Shown in pieces: positions 8,046-16,523 of a stretch of 64,000 nt of DNA. A program made the translations under genes and the position numbers. A model generated the notes under the pieces. The model was not told the origin of the DNA and did not search any database. It saw only the letters and a program-made list of their open reading frames with translations. Positions within the stretch are counted from its first letter, which is position 1; each line of letters begins with the position of its first letter. The stretch is from Nocardioides sp. R-C-SC26 (lineage in GTDB: Bacteria > Actinomycetota > Actinomycetes > Propionibacteriales > Nocardioidaceae), in the NCBI RefSeq assembly GCF_021246465.1, contig NZ_JAHRHK010000003.1, positions 1 to 64,000 on the forward strand. The letters run 5' to 3'.

Positions 8046-9142
8046 CGCGCCCAGCCCGGGTTGGCGGGGAGCGCGTCGAGCGTGGCCGGACGGATCCCCC
8101 GCCACGCTGCGACGACGGGCTCGAGCTCGGTGGGCGTCGCCCCGTGCAGGACGACGCTGTCGGCGCCGGCGTCCAACTGGTCGGCGATGCGCCGCGCACA
8201 CTGCTCCGGCGTACCGGTCGCGCTGGCGGCCAGCCAGTGGGCGGGCAGTGCCTCGTCGCGGAGCCGGCTCAGCTCCCCGGTGGTGCCGATCGCGTCGAAG
8301 GCGCCGGGGTAGCCCTGCACGAGCGGGTGCTCGCGGAAGCGCTGGAGGTCGGCGAGGTCCCACCGGTTCGCCCGCACCAGCACCTCGCCGTAGCCCTGCA
8401 GGTAGGTGGCGAGGCGACCCACGAGCTTGCGCAGCCGCAGCTCCTCGGGGACGTCGTCGGTGACGGTGGCGAGGACCGACCAGACGCGCACGGAATCGGG
8501 GTCGCGGCCGGCCTCCTGCGCAGCGCGCCGGATCACTCCGACGGCGCGGCGCAGCGTCTCGTCGGCGAAGAAGGTGTGCAGCACGACGCCGTCGGCGATC
8601 CGCCCTGCGAGTTCGAGGGACTTGTCGCCGATCGCCATCATCATGATCGGGATGCGCTCATCGAAGGAGCTGTCCTGGCTCAGGTAAGGGAAGGTGCCTG
8701 CCGGCCCCTGGTGCCCCGCCACGGCGCCGCCCGACCACAGCGTGCGGTAGATGCCCGCGACGTCGACCAACTGCGCGCCGGTGACCTGGGGGATGCCCAT
8801 CAGGTCGAACAGCACCCCGAAGCCCCGCCCGAGCCCCAGGGCGTAGCGGCCCTCGGAGACCCGGTGCGCGGTCATCGCCATCGTGGCAGTGACGAGCGGG
8901 TGGCGGGTGTTGTGGTTGGTGGCGGCCGTCGCGATGCCGATCCGCGTGCTCACCCCGGCCGCGACGCCGGCCATCACCGCGGCGTCCTTGACGTTGAAGC
9001 GCTCGGACAGGAAGACCGAGCCCAGGCCGAGACCCTCTGCGTGGCGCACCTCGTCGACCAGATCGCGGGGCGAGGCGGAGTGCCCGGCCAGCCCGTAGCA
9101 GGCCAGCTCGGGGAACTCCTGGCGCAGCACCGCCCCGCTCAT
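8042..9142 (-). CDS. LLM-class (F420-type) flavin oxidoreductase
   Basis: A 366-residue luciferase-like monooxygenase-fold protein. Typical segments are GLGSVFLSERFNVKDAAVMAG, IGIATAATNHNTRHPLVTATMAMTAH and the GRYALGLGRGF strand that binds the flavin phosphate. In actinobacteria this subfamily mostly uses F420 rather than FMN, but the cofactor cannot be proven from sequence. It overlaps the epimerase gene (ATGA at 9139-9142) and the kinase gene downstream. It is one of four LLM proteins in the window. Confidence 0.88.
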   Translation of the reverse strand: MSGAVLRQEFPELACYGLAGHSASPRDLVDEVRHAEGLGLGSVFLSERFNVKDAAVMAGVAAGVSTRIGIATAATNHNTRHPLVTATMAMTAHRVSEGRYALGLGRGFGVLFDLMGIPQVTGAQLVDVAGIYRTLWSGGAVAGHQGPAGTFPYLSQDSSFDERIPIMMMAIGDKSLELAGRIADGVVLHTFFADETLRRAVGVIRRAAQEAGRDPDSVRVWSVLATVTDDVPEELRLRKLVGRLATYLQGYGEVLVRANRWDLADLQRFREHPLVQGYPGAFDAIGTTGELSRLRDEALPAHWLAASATGTPEQCARRIADQLDAGADSVVLHGATPTELEPVVAAWRGIRPATLDALPANPGWAR

Positions 9143-10215
9143 GCCTGGGCCGGCATCGTGGCGAAGGGGCGAGTCCGTCCGCGCTGGGCGATCCTGCGCC
9201 CCAGCACCGGACGGAGCACGGGCACCAGAGGCCGGCCCACCAGCCTCATCGGTCCGGCATTGCGTCGGGTGTCGGCGACGACGTCGGCCCAGGAGTGGTG
9301 CTGGAAGCCGAGCGCCTCCTGGGCACGCGTGGTGTCCATCCAGTCGGTGGCGAACCAGGTCGTGTCGTCGTCGGGATCTCCGGGGGGCGAGAGCGGCATC
9401 AGCCCGGGGAGGCCGGCGGCGGCGGTCAGGTCGCGCGAGATGTCGCGCTGGTGGAGACGGTGGGTGTCGTCGCCGCCGATCAGCAGGATCTCCCCGGTCA
9501 CCTGCGCGGTGGTGGCCGCGGCGAAGGCGTGGGCGACGTCGCGGACGTCGACGGTCTGGATGCGACCATCGCTGGGCAGCAGGGTGCCGAAGTGCAGCAT
9601 GTCCAGGTCCACGCCGCTCTGCCGTTCCGTGCTCATCACACCGCCCAGTCGCAGCACGACCCACTCCAGCGCGCTCTCACGCACGATCTGCTCGGCCTCG
9701 GCCTTGAGCAGTCCGTAGAGGTCGGTCGGTCGCATCGGGAGGTCCGCGGTGAGCACGGCCCCGTCTGTTCCGGTGGCGAGGTCGACACGATGCGGGTTGC
9801 GAGCGCCGTAGACCGCCACGCTCGAGGCGTGCACGATGCGGGGGCTCCTCGGCAACGCCTCCGCGTGCTCGAGCAGGAGGCGTGTCGCGTCGACGTTGAC
9901 CCGCCGCGCCAGCGCGGGCTGGGCGTAGCAGAGCGGCGGGATGATCGCAGCGAGGTGCACCACGGCGGAGGGAGCGACCAGCGTGAGCAGCCCCTCCACC
10001 TCGCCCGAGGAGGTGAGGTCGCACCACTCGACACGGACACCGGGGCGATCCCGCCAGCCGCGCGCGACTCGCTCCGTCGACGGCGTACGGATGTCGGTCG
10101 CCACCACCGGCACGCCCAACTCTGCCAACCGCGCGACCGTCGCGCGTCCGACCAGTCCGCAGGCGCCGGTGACCAGGACCGGGACCGAGTTCTCATGTCG
10201 TGCCATGCCGGTCAT
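9139..10215 (-). CDS. NAD-dependent epimerase/dehydratase (3-beta-HSD-like extended SDR)
   Basis: A 358-residue extended SDR. The cofactor loop is TGACGLVGRA near residue 17, the catalytic YxxxK is YGLLK, and the SSVAVYG strand carries the active-site Ser. The family includes nucleotide-sugar epimerases and 3-beta-hydroxysteroid dehydrogenase/isomerases; the neighbourhood favours the latter but the sequence does not decide. Start at 10215, or at ATG 10206. The TGGACACC-type operator begins 14 nt upstream. It is the first gene of a coupled three-gene operon. Confidence 0.83.
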   Translation of the reverse strand: MTGMARHENSVPVLVTGACGLVGRATVARLAELGVPVVATDIRTPSTERVARGWRDRPGVRVEWCDLTSSGEVEGLLTLVAPSAVVHLAAIIPPLCYAQPALARRVNVDATRLLLEHAEALPRSPRIVHASSVAVYGARNPHRVDLATGTDGAVLTADLPMRPTDLYGLLKAEAEQIVRESALEWVVLRLGGVMSTERQSGVDLDMLHFGTLLPSDGRIQTVDVRDVAHAFAAATTAQVTGEILLIGGDDTHRLHQRDISRDLTAAAGLPGLMPLSPPGDPDDDTTWFATDWMDTTRAQEALGFQHHSWADVVADTRRNAGPMRLVGRPLVPVLRPVLGRRIAQRGRTRPFATMPAQA

Positions 10216-10228
10216 CGTGGTCCGAAAT

Positions 10229-10242
10229 CAGACACCTGTCCA
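10229..10242. promoter_or_regulatory. Operator family 1, copy 3: CAGACACCTGTCCA
   Basis: Core GACACCTGTC at 10231-10240, immediately upstream of the epimerase operon. It shares the divergent intergenic region with operator family 2 at 10261, the same layout as at 3721-3780. Confidence 0.6.
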
Positions 10243-10260
10243 GCAAGAACGCGGAACTTC

Positions 10261-10274
10261 TTGACGCGTGTCAA
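10261..10274. promoter_or_regulatory. Operator family 2, copy 2: TTGACGCGTGTCAA
   Basis: Identical to the site at 3767. TTGACG can serve as the -35 for the amidohydrolase; a weak -10 (TTCCAT, 10284-10289) follows after 17 nt and the GTG start is 6 nt further on. Confidence 0.6.
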
Positions 10275-10295
10275 TTGAACGGGTTCCATGGGCGG

Positions 10296-12104
10296 GTGAC
10301 CACTGAGACCTACGACACACTCATCGTCGGCGGCACCTGGTTCGACGGCACCGGCGCACCACCGGCGGTCCGCGACCTCGGCATCCGCGACGGTGTCGTC
10401 GTCGCGGTCGTCGATCCCCGCACGACCTCACTGGCTGCCGGGCCCGACACGAGGATCATCGAGGCGCAGGGTCACTGGGTGATGCCGGGCATGGTCGACA
10501 TCCACACCCACTACGACGTCGAGGTGCTCGACGGGCCGTCCCTGGAGGAGTCGGTGCGGCACGGCATGACCACGATCTTCCTCGGCTCCTGCTCCCTCTC
10601 GACCATCCACGTCGACGAGACCGATGCCGGCGACCTCTTCGGCCGGGTGGAGGCGATCCCGCGCGAGCACGTGATCGACGCCGTCGGCCGCCACCGCTCC
10701 TGGAGCACGCCGTCGGAGTACGTCGCGGCGCTCGAGGCACTGCCGCTCGGCCCGCAGATCGCCGGATTCATCGGCCACTCCGACATGCGCGCCGCGACGA
10801 TGGGGTTGGACCGCTCGACGCGCGAGGGCGTGCGCCCGACGTCGTCGGAGCAGGCACGCATGGAGCAGATGCTCGACGCCGCCCTGGACGCCGGCTTCGT
10901 CGGGATGAGCAGCCAGCAACTGCTCTTCGACAAGCTCGACGGCGAGGTCTGCCGCTCCCGCACGCTGCCCTCGACCTACGCCAAGGCGCGCGAGCTGCGC
11001 CGTCTCAACCGCATCCTGCGCCGCCGCGGCCGCGTGCTGCAGTCGGGTCCCGACATCAAGAACCCCCAGTCGATCGCCTCCCAGGCCTTCACCTCGCTCG
11101 GCATCGGCCGACCGAAGCTGAAGACCTCGCTGCTCTCGGCCGCCGACATCAAGGCGTTGCCGTTCGTCATCAAGATCATGGGTCCGCTCGCGGGGCTGAT
11201 CAATCGCCTCGGTGGCGACTTCCGGTGGCAGCACCTGCCCGTGCCGTTCGAGGTCTACGCCGACGGCATCGATCTGGTCATCTTCGAGGAGTTCGGTGCC
11301 GGCGCCGCCGCGTTGCACCTGGCGGACCACGTCGCCCGCGACGAGCTGATGCGCGACGAGGCCTACCGCCGCGCCTTCCGCGAGGACTATGACCAGAAGT
11401 ACGGCCCGCGCGTATGGCACCGCGACTTCTTCGACGCCGAGATCGTCGCGTGCCCGGACGCCTCGGTGGTCGGCAAGTCCTTCGGTCAGGTCGGGCTCGA
11501 CCGCGGCGGCCTGCACCCTGTCGACGCGTTCCTCGACCTCGTGCTCGACCACGGCACCGCTCTGCGGTGGAGGACGACGATCTCCAACCATCGCCCCGAG
11601 CTGCTGAAGAAGATGGCCGTCGAGCCCGGCATCCAGTTCGGCTTCTCCGACGCCGGTGCCCACCTGCGCAACATGGCCTTCTACAACTTCGGCCTGCGCC
11701 TGCTCAAGCACGTGCGCGACGCCCGGCCCGCCGGTCCCCCGTTCATGAGCGCCGAGCACCCCGCCCACCGACTGACCGGGGAGCTCGCCGACTGGTACGG
11801 CATCGACGCGGGCCACCTCCGCGAGGGCGACCGCGCCGACCTGGTGATCCTCGACCCCGACGCACTCGACGAGCGGCTCGAGGAGTACCACGAGGCGCCG
11901 GTGGCGCAGTACGGCGGACTGTCCCGCATGGTCAACCGCAACGACGACGCCGTCCGCGCCGTCTTCGTCTCCGGCCGCCAGGTCGTCGACCATGGCGTTC
12001 CGACGGAGTTGCTCGGACGCGAACGCACCGGGTCATTCCTCCGCGTCGGCCAGCGGACCGCGCCGGTGCCCGCCCGGGTGGTGGGTGGCAGCCGGGAGCG
12101 GTGA
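10296..12104 (+). CDS. Amidohydrolase, D-aminoacylase/N-acyl-D-amino-acid deacylase family
   Basis: A 602-residue metal-dependent amidohydrolase. The metal-binding HxH is in MVDIHTHYD (near residue 70); other family landmarks are IGHSDMR and GFSDAGAHLRNM with the catalytic Asp near the C-terminal third, then DRADLVILDP at the end. Proteins of this type hydrolyse N-acyl-D-amino acids, but many actinobacterial members have unknown amide substrates. GTG at 10296 is chosen because the upstream frame crosses both operators. The stop codon TGA (12102-12104) is supplied by a GCGGTGA repeat unit. Confidence 0.87.
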   Translation: MTTETYDTLIVGGTWFDGTGAPPAVRDLGIRDGVVVAVVDPRTTSLAAGPDTRIIEAQGHWVMPGMVDIHTHYDVEVLDGPSLEESVRHGMTTIFLGSCSLSTIHVDETDAGDLFGRVEAIPREHVIDAVGRHRSWSTPSEYVAALEALPLGPQIAGFIGHSDMRAATMGLDRSTREGVRPTSSEQARMEQMLDAALDAGFVGMSSQQLLFDKLDGEVCRSRTLPSTYAKARELRRLNRILRRRGRVLQSGPDIKNPQSIASQAFTSLGIGRPKLKTSLLSAADIKALPFVIKIMGPLAGLINRLGGDFRWQHLPVPFEVYADGIDLVIFEEFGAGAAALHLADHVARDELMRDEAYRRAFREDYDQKYGPRVWHRDFFDAEIVACPDASVVGKSFGQVGLDRGGLHPVDAFLDLVLDHGTALRWRTTISNHRPELLKKMAVEPGIQFGFSDAGAHLRNMAFYNFGLRLLKHVRDARPAGPPFMSAEHPAHRLTGELADWYGIDAGHLREGDRADLVILDPDALDERLEEYHEAPVAQYGGLSRMVNRNDDAVRAVFVSGRQVVDHGVPTELLGRERTGSFLRVGQRTAPVPARVVGGSRER

Positions 12105-12178
12105 CCTGCTGAGGAAAGGTCGGAGGCCCGTCCTCAGCGACTCACCGCGACGGCGGGCGGCTCCTCAGTCGGCGGTGA
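12098..12178. repeat. GCGGTGA hairpin repeat cluster B (convergent junction)
   Basis: GCGGTGACCTGCTGAGG (12098-12114) pairs with CCTCAGCGACTCACCGC (12132-12148), 15 of 17 positions matching. A third, inverted part, CTCCTCAGTCGGCGGTGAGG, covers the stop of the hydrolase gene at 12165. It lies between convergent genes and is a likely terminator for both. Confidence 0.7.
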
Positions 12179-13067
12179 GGAACTCCGCGATCAACGCGTT
12201 GACGGCGTCGGGTCGCTCGACGGCGAGGAAGTGGCCGGCGCCGGGGACGACGTCGACGCGCGCGTGGGTCGGGAGTGCGCGTTCTGCCAGGCGGGCGAAG
12301 CGGATGTCGAGACAGCCGTCGTCGGCGCCCTGCAGGTAGAGGTAGGGCACGCGCGGGAGGTCCATCCACCCCTGGGCCCAGGTCGTGTACGGCGCGCGAG
12401 CCCACAGCCACGGTCTGGCCAGGTGCCGGTAGTAGCTCAGGACGGCGCGCGCCCGCGACTGGTCGGGCACGGCGGCTCTCACGCGGGCGACGTCCTCACG
12501 ACCGTCGTAGCCGGGCGACCAGTCACGCCACAGCTTGCCGAGGAGGCGCTCGAACCACCGCTCGCTCAGGCCGGGCACCTGGTTGGCGCCGATGTACCAG
12601 CTCTTGCGCGGCTGGCGCAGGATCGCGCCGAGCCAGGTGCGCAGACCGTCCCGACGCGGTCCGAGCGCCTCGAACGGCGGCACCGCGAGCGCGACGACGC
12701 GGGCGAACGGCGAGTCCGGATGCGCGGCGAGGCCGTTGGCGATGATCGCTCCCCAGTCGTGGCCGACCAGCATCGCGCGCTCGTCGCCACCGAGCGCGCG
12801 GTGCAGCGCGACGACGTCCGACATCAGGGCGGGCACCGTGTAGAGGCCGTCGCTGGGGATCCCGCTGGGTCCGTAGCCACGCAGGAACGGCGCCGCGACG
12901 CGGAAGCCGTGCTCGGCGAGAGCCGGCCCCAGGTGGCGCCAGCACCAGGCGGTGTCGGGGAACCCGTGCAACGCGATGACCAACGGCGCGCCCGGCTCAC
13001 CCCACGTCAGCACGCTCGCGGTGTGGGTGGGCAGCGGGACGGTCAACGTTGCAGGTTGGTCGGTCAC
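12165..13067 (-). CDS. Alpha/beta hydrolase, epoxide-hydrolase-like
   Basis: A 300-residue protein with the oxyanion motif HGFPDTAWCWRHL and the nucleophile elbow GHDWGA, where the nucleophile is Asp as in epoxide hydrolases and haloalkane dehalogenases. The catalytic His is probably in GAGHFLAVERPD. The GTG at 13067 overlaps the stop of the membrane protein gene (GTGA), making it the last gene of the long cyp51 operon. Hydration of an epoxide made by one of the P450s is an attractive but unproven role. Confidence 0.87.
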   Translation of the reverse strand: MTDQPATLTVPLPTHTASVLTWGEPGAPLVIALHGFPDTAWCWRHLGPALAEHGFRVAAPFLRGYGPSGIPSDGLYTVPALMSDVVALHRALGGDERAMLVGHDWGAIIANGLAAHPDSPFARVVALAVPPFEALGPRRDGLRTWLGAILRQPRKSWYIGANQVPGLSERWFERLLGKLWRDWSPGYDGREDVARVRAAVPDQSRARAVLSYYRHLARPWLWARAPYTTWAQGWMDLPRVPYLYLQGADDGCLDIRFARLAERALPTHARVDVVPGAGHFLAVERPDAVNALIAEFLTAD

Positions 13068-14218
13068 GCCTCCACCCTCTCGCGCGTCGGCCCCCCGCAC
13101 ACGACGGCGCGCGCCGGCGCTCGCGTCGTCACGGCGAGCACCACGGCCGCCAGCACGAAGCAGACCGCCACGTAGGGCAACGAGCCGACGTCCGGCCCGC
13201 CGTCGATGGTCTGCGGCAACGCGACGATCCACAGCCCCGCCATGGCGATGAGGTAGGCCACCCCGTAGACGGTGCCGAAGTCGCGACGCACAGGACCGCG
13301 CGTCGCGACGACGCGGGTCAGCTCCCGGGCCGCGATCACCCCGCACAGCCCGAGCAGGGCCACCATGCCGACGGTCGAGATCACGTCGGGCAGATCCGGA
13401 GCCGCTTGGAGCAGCGTGGCCGGCAGCTGCCCCGGGGCCGAGGCGATCGGGGTGAGGACGCCGACGCCGATCGCCGGCGCCAGCACCGAACGCGCGGTCC
13501 TGCGGGGGCGGCGCTGCAGGATCATGACGGCGCAGAACGCGAACGCCGCCGGCATCACGACCGCGAAGTTGACCATGCTCGAGATCGGTACGGAGGCGAC
13601 CCGCGGCCCGTTCGTCGCGACCGTGAGGTCCCAGATCCACCAGTCGCGCTGCGGACCGAGCATGTCGAAGATCTCGTAGAACACGTGGTGGACGGCGCCG
13701 ACGCAGGCACCCGTCACGAGCGCCGCGCGCAGCCGTGAGCGGCCGACGTCGACCTGCCAACGCGCCACGATCGCCCAGGCCAGCGACACCATCGCCGGGT
13801 AGAGCAGCAGGATGTACAGCGGCATGCGTTGCTTGATCAGGCCCACGGTGAACTCGTTGTGCACGAACACGACGCCGACCTGGTCCTCGATGCCGAAGAC
13901 GTGCGGGAAGTACAGCGGCGGCTCCAGCACCAGCACGTAGACGATGGCCGCCAGCCAGATGCCGAGCGGCACCGCGTCGCGGTCGCGCCGGAGCGCGCGA
14001 ACTCCCCACACGAGCGCCGCGATCGCACCGCTGATCATGACCAGTTCGATGACCGGCATGAGGGCGTCGGTCAGCCCGAACGGGTTGGTGACGTATCCGA
14101 TCGGGTTCGCGTCCTCGCACGGGTTCCCGTCGAGTCCCGCGAGCTGCTCGGCGAGCTCGTGGAACCGTGGCGAGCCCAACCCCTCCGCGCCGACCGCGGA
14201 CTCCACGGCGCCGCTCAC
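13064..14218 (-). CDS. Integral membrane protein of unknown function
   Basis: A 384-residue protein with roughly nine hydrophobic spans and an approximately 45-residue polar N-terminus containing the segment NPCEDANPIGYVTNPFGLTDA. I do not recognise the family. The motif HHVFYEIFDMLGPQRDWWIWDL in the middle is rich in aromatic and acidic residues and might line a ligand or metal site. It is coupled by GTGA overlaps to the carboxymuconolactone-decarboxylase-like gene upstream and the hydrolase gene downstream, so it very likely serves the same pathway, for example in substrate transfer or as a membrane enzyme. Confidence 0.75.
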   Translation of the reverse strand: MSGAVESAVGAEGLGSPRFHELAEQLAGLDGNPCEDANPIGYVTNPFGLTDALMPVIELVMISGAIAALVWGVRALRRDRDAVPLGIWLAAIVYVLVLEPPLYFPHVFGIEDQVGVVFVHNEFTVGLIKQRMPLYILLLYPAMVSLAWAIVARWQVDVGRSRLRAALVTGACVGAVHHVFYEIFDMLGPQRDWWIWDLTVATNGPRVASVPISSMVNFAVVMPAAFAFCAVMILQRRPRRTARSVLAPAIGVGVLTPIASAPGQLPATLLQAAPDLPDVISTVGMVALLGLCGVIAARELTRVVATRGPVRRDFGTVYGVAYLIAMAGLWIVALPQTIDGGPDVGSLPYVAVCFVLAAVVLAVTTRAPARAVVCGGPTRERVEA

Positions 14219-14670
14219 TCCTGCTCGGCGGCGGCCTCCGCGGCGCCGGCAGACTCCGCGGCCCGGGCCGCCTTGGCCCGCGCCCTGGCCGCGTTGTCGA
14301 TGGTCTGCTCGACCAGGGAGTTCAGCCGCGCGCCGTGGGGCCAGCCGGCGTAGTGGCACATCAAGATGACCAGCTCGCGCAACGCCTCGTCGTCCAACTC
14401 GCCGGCGGCGTGCGCCGCCGGGATCTGGATGTTCAGGACGTCGTGCTGATTGCTGCCGACCAGCAGCCCGATCAGGAACAGCCGACGGTCGCGATCGGAC
14501 AGGCCGGGCCGGTTCCAGATGTCGGCGAAGAGGTGCTCGACGGTGTAGCGGAAGAAGTCGCCCTCCATGTCGTTCATCTCGAACCCGTAGACGTGCTCCA
14601 TCTTCTCCAGCCCGCGACGGCGCGCCTCCGGAAGATCGTCGAACTTGCCGGTGCCGCCCATGTCACCCAT
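14215..14670 (-). CDS. Carboxymuconolactone decarboxylase-family protein
   Basis: A 151-residue all-alpha protein of the CMD/AhpD fold. The core runs from EHLFADIWNRPGLSDRDRRL to LVILMCHYAGWPHG (residues 45-120). The second redox Cys of AhpD is absent, so a decarboxylase or hydrolase-like role is more likely than a peroxidase. The C-terminus is an Ala/Glu-rich helix. ATG at 14670 has AAAGGA 8 nt upstream. The position next to a hydroxyisobutyrate-type dehydrogenase matches the Rv0770-Rv0771 pair of M. tuberculosis from memory. Confidence 0.83.
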   Translation of the reverse strand: MGDMGGTGKFDDLPEARRRGLEKMEHVYGFEMNDMEGDFFRYTVEHLFADIWNRPGLSDRDRRLFLIGLLVGSNQHDVLNIQIPAAHAAGELDDEALRELVILMCHYAGWPHGARLNSLVEQTIDNAARARAKAARAAESAGAAEAAAEQE

Positions 14671-14671
14671 G

Positions 14672-15535
14672 TCAGGAGTCCTTTCCAGCCGGAACCCCGA
14701 GACCGGGGCCGAGTCGGTCGATGGCGAGCTCGGCGAGCGGCACCTCGACGCCGAGCTCGCGAGCCAGCTCGATGGCGAAGCCGAGGTCCTTCTCGCCGAG
14801 GGAGGTGACGTTGCTGAAGACGCCGTACCAGAAGTCGTCGGCCGGCAGGGCCGAGGTGGACTCGCGGTGCATGATCGCGCCCGCACCGCCGGTGATCGCG
14901 TCGGTGTGGCGCACGACGTCGCCCAGTGCCTTGAGGTCGAGGCCGGCCGCCTCGGCCAGTCTCATCGCCTCCGTCGCGGCGGTGAAGGAGACGAAGTGCA
15001 TCATGTTGCGCGCCAGCTTGAACGTCGTGCCCGAGCCGATCGGACCGGCGTGCACGACCTTGCTGCCCATGGTGCGCAGCACCGGCTCGGCGGCCAGGAA
15101 CGCCTCCTCCTCCCCGCCGACCAGGATCGCCAGCGAGCCGTCGGCCGCGCCCATCGCGCCACCGGACACGGGTGCATCGACCACGCGCACACCCTGACGA
15201 GCCGCGGTGACGGCGAGCTGGCGCGGGGTGTGCACCGACACGGTGGAGTGGATGACGACCGTGAGCCGGTCGCCGGCCACGCCGAGGATCTCCCCCATCA
15301 CCTCCCGCACCTGGGCGTCGTCGCGGACCATCAGGCACAGCACGTCGCAGACGGCGGCCATGGCCGCGACACTCTCGGCGGCGCGGGCACCCGCCCGTTC
15401 GGCCTCGGCCAGCGGCTCGGCCGCGATGTCGTACACGAGGACGTCGAGGTCGGCATCCTCACGCTGCGAGGCGAGCCGCAGCGCCATCGGCTTGCCGATG
15501 TTGCCGAGCCCGACGAATCCGACGGTGAGAGTCAT
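14672..15535 (-). CDS. 3-hydroxyisobutyrate dehydrogenase-family oxidoreductase
   Basis: A 287-residue beta-hydroxyacid dehydrogenase. It has the N-terminal NAD motif GFVGLGNIGKPMA (residues 6-18), the substrate-binding DAPVSGGAMGAADGSL and the catalytic Lys in GSGTTFKLARNMMH. The family oxidises beta-hydroxy acids or reduces semialdehydes; with a preceding aldehyde dehydrogenase and SDR it could process a side chain or ring-cleavage product. The start ATG has good context and the gene follows the SDR after 19 nt. Confidence 0.88.
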   Translation of the reverse strand: MTLTVGFVGLGNIGKPMALRLASQREDADLDVLVYDIAAEPLAEAERAGARAAESVAAMAAVCDVLCLMVRDDAQVREVMGEILGVAGDRLTVVIHSTVSVHTPRQLAVTAARQGVRVVDAPVSGGAMGAADGSLAILVGGEEEAFLAAEPVLRTMGSKVVHAGPIGSGTTFKLARNMMHFVSFTAATEAMRLAEAAGLDLKALGDVVRHTDAITGGAGAIMHRESTSALPADDFWYGVFSNVTSLGEKDLGFAIELARELGVEVPLAELAIDRLGPGLGVPAGKDS

Positions 15536-15554
15536 GTCGTGTCCTATTCGCGCA

Positions 15555-16310
15555 TCAGAGACGGAAGGTCTGGCCGCCGTCGACCGCGAGGATCTGGCCG
15601 GTCACCCAGGAGGCGTCGTCGGAGAGCAGGAAGAGGAGCGCGCCGACCATGTCGTCGACCGAGCCCATCCGCTTGATCGCGAGGCTGTTGCGCACGATGT
15701 CCTTCGCGGCGTCGCCGGCCTGCACCTTGGTCGCCTCGGTCGCCGTCGGACCGGGGGCGATCGCGTTGACGCGGATCTTCTGGCCGCCGAGCTCGTGGGC
15801 GAGCTGTTGGGTGAGGCTGTTGATCCCCGCCTTGGCGAGACCGTAGAAGCCGGAGTAGAGGTAGGCCGCCGTCGAGCTCTGGTTGACGATCGCGCCGCCG
15901 CCACGCTTGGCGATCTCGGGGTAGATCGCCCGGGTCATCACCAGCGCGCCGTCCATGTTCACCGCCATGAACCGGCGGTAGTAGTCCCAGTCGACGCTGA
16001 TCAGGAGGTTGAACTCCATGTCGCCGTAGATGGCGGCGTTGTTGACCAGGTGGTCGATGCCGCCGAACTCCTCGACGGTGCGCTCGACGAGCGCGGCCGC
16101 GGACTCCGCGGAGGAGACGTCGCAGGCGACGAAGATCGCCCGGCCGCCGTCCCCGTTGATCGACGCGGCGACCTTCGCGCCGGACTCGGCGTTCATGTCG
16201 GCCACGACGACGGCGGCGCCCTCGGCGGCCAGCGCGCGGGCGTAGGCCTCGCCGATGCCCTGGGCCGCGCCGGTGACGACGACGGTCTTGTTCTCGAAGC
16301 GGTTGTTCAT
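15555..16310 (-). CDS. SDR-family oxidoreductase (Rv0769-like)
   Basis: A 251-residue classical SDR. It has TGAAQGIG (residues 13-20), NNAA, the Ser in NQSSTAAYL, YGLAK as YxxxK, and the C-terminal WVTGQILAVDGGQTFRL. AGGAA lies 5 nt before the ATG at 16310. It is in the same position relative to aldehyde dehydrogenase as Rv0769 next to aldA in mycobacteria. The promoter-proximal side is separated from the aldehyde dehydrogenase gene by a 213-nt repeat block, so the downstream half of the operon may be attenuated or have its own promoter. Confidence 0.88.
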   Translation of the reverse strand: MNNRFENKTVVVTGAAQGIGEAYARALAAEGAAVVVADMNAESGAKVAASINGDGGRAIFVACDVSSAESAAALVERTVEEFGGIDHLVNNAAIYGDMEFNLLISVDWDYYRRFMAVNMDGALVMTRAIYPEIAKRGGGAIVNQSSTAAYLYSGFYGLAKAGINSLTQQLAHELGGQKIRVNAIAPGPTATEATKVQAGDAAKDIVRNSLAIKRMGSVDDMVGALLFLLSDDASWVTGQILAVDGGQTFRL

Positions 16311-16356
16311 GGGGTTCCTGTTCTCACGGTGCTCGCAATGTGATGCGCTGGTGCGG

Positions 16357-16483
16357 TCTGTCGGCTCACTCGGTTTCGACTCGCCGTCGCGACCTCGTTC
16401 CTCGGTCGCCGCGACGGCGGCTCGTCTGGTCTGTCGGCTCACTCGGTTTCGACTCACCATCGCGACCTCGTTCCTCGGTCGCG
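16357..16483. repeat. Tandem 73-bp REP-like repeat inside the operon
   Basis: Two tandem copies with period 73 (first from 16357, second from 16430), each reading TCTGTCGGCTCACTCGGTTT, then a CGACTC.CC.TCGCGACCTC core and CTCGTTCCTCGGTCGC. The first copy also folds on itself (GTCGCGAC, GTCGCCGCGAC). It uses the same CTCGTTCCTCGG vocabulary as the block at 6744. It occupies the only long gap in the cyp51 operon (16311-16523). Confidence 0.7.
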
Positions 16484-16523
16484 GGCTCGCTCAACCCGCT
16501 GGCTTGTTTCCCGCCATCGTTCC

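Noticed and set aside
13100..14120. Continuous frame joining the hydrolase at 12165 to sequence opposite the membrane protein
   Set aside because: The part upstream of GTG 13067 is out of frame with the membrane protein, whose hydrophobic spans are clear; it is only an open extension.
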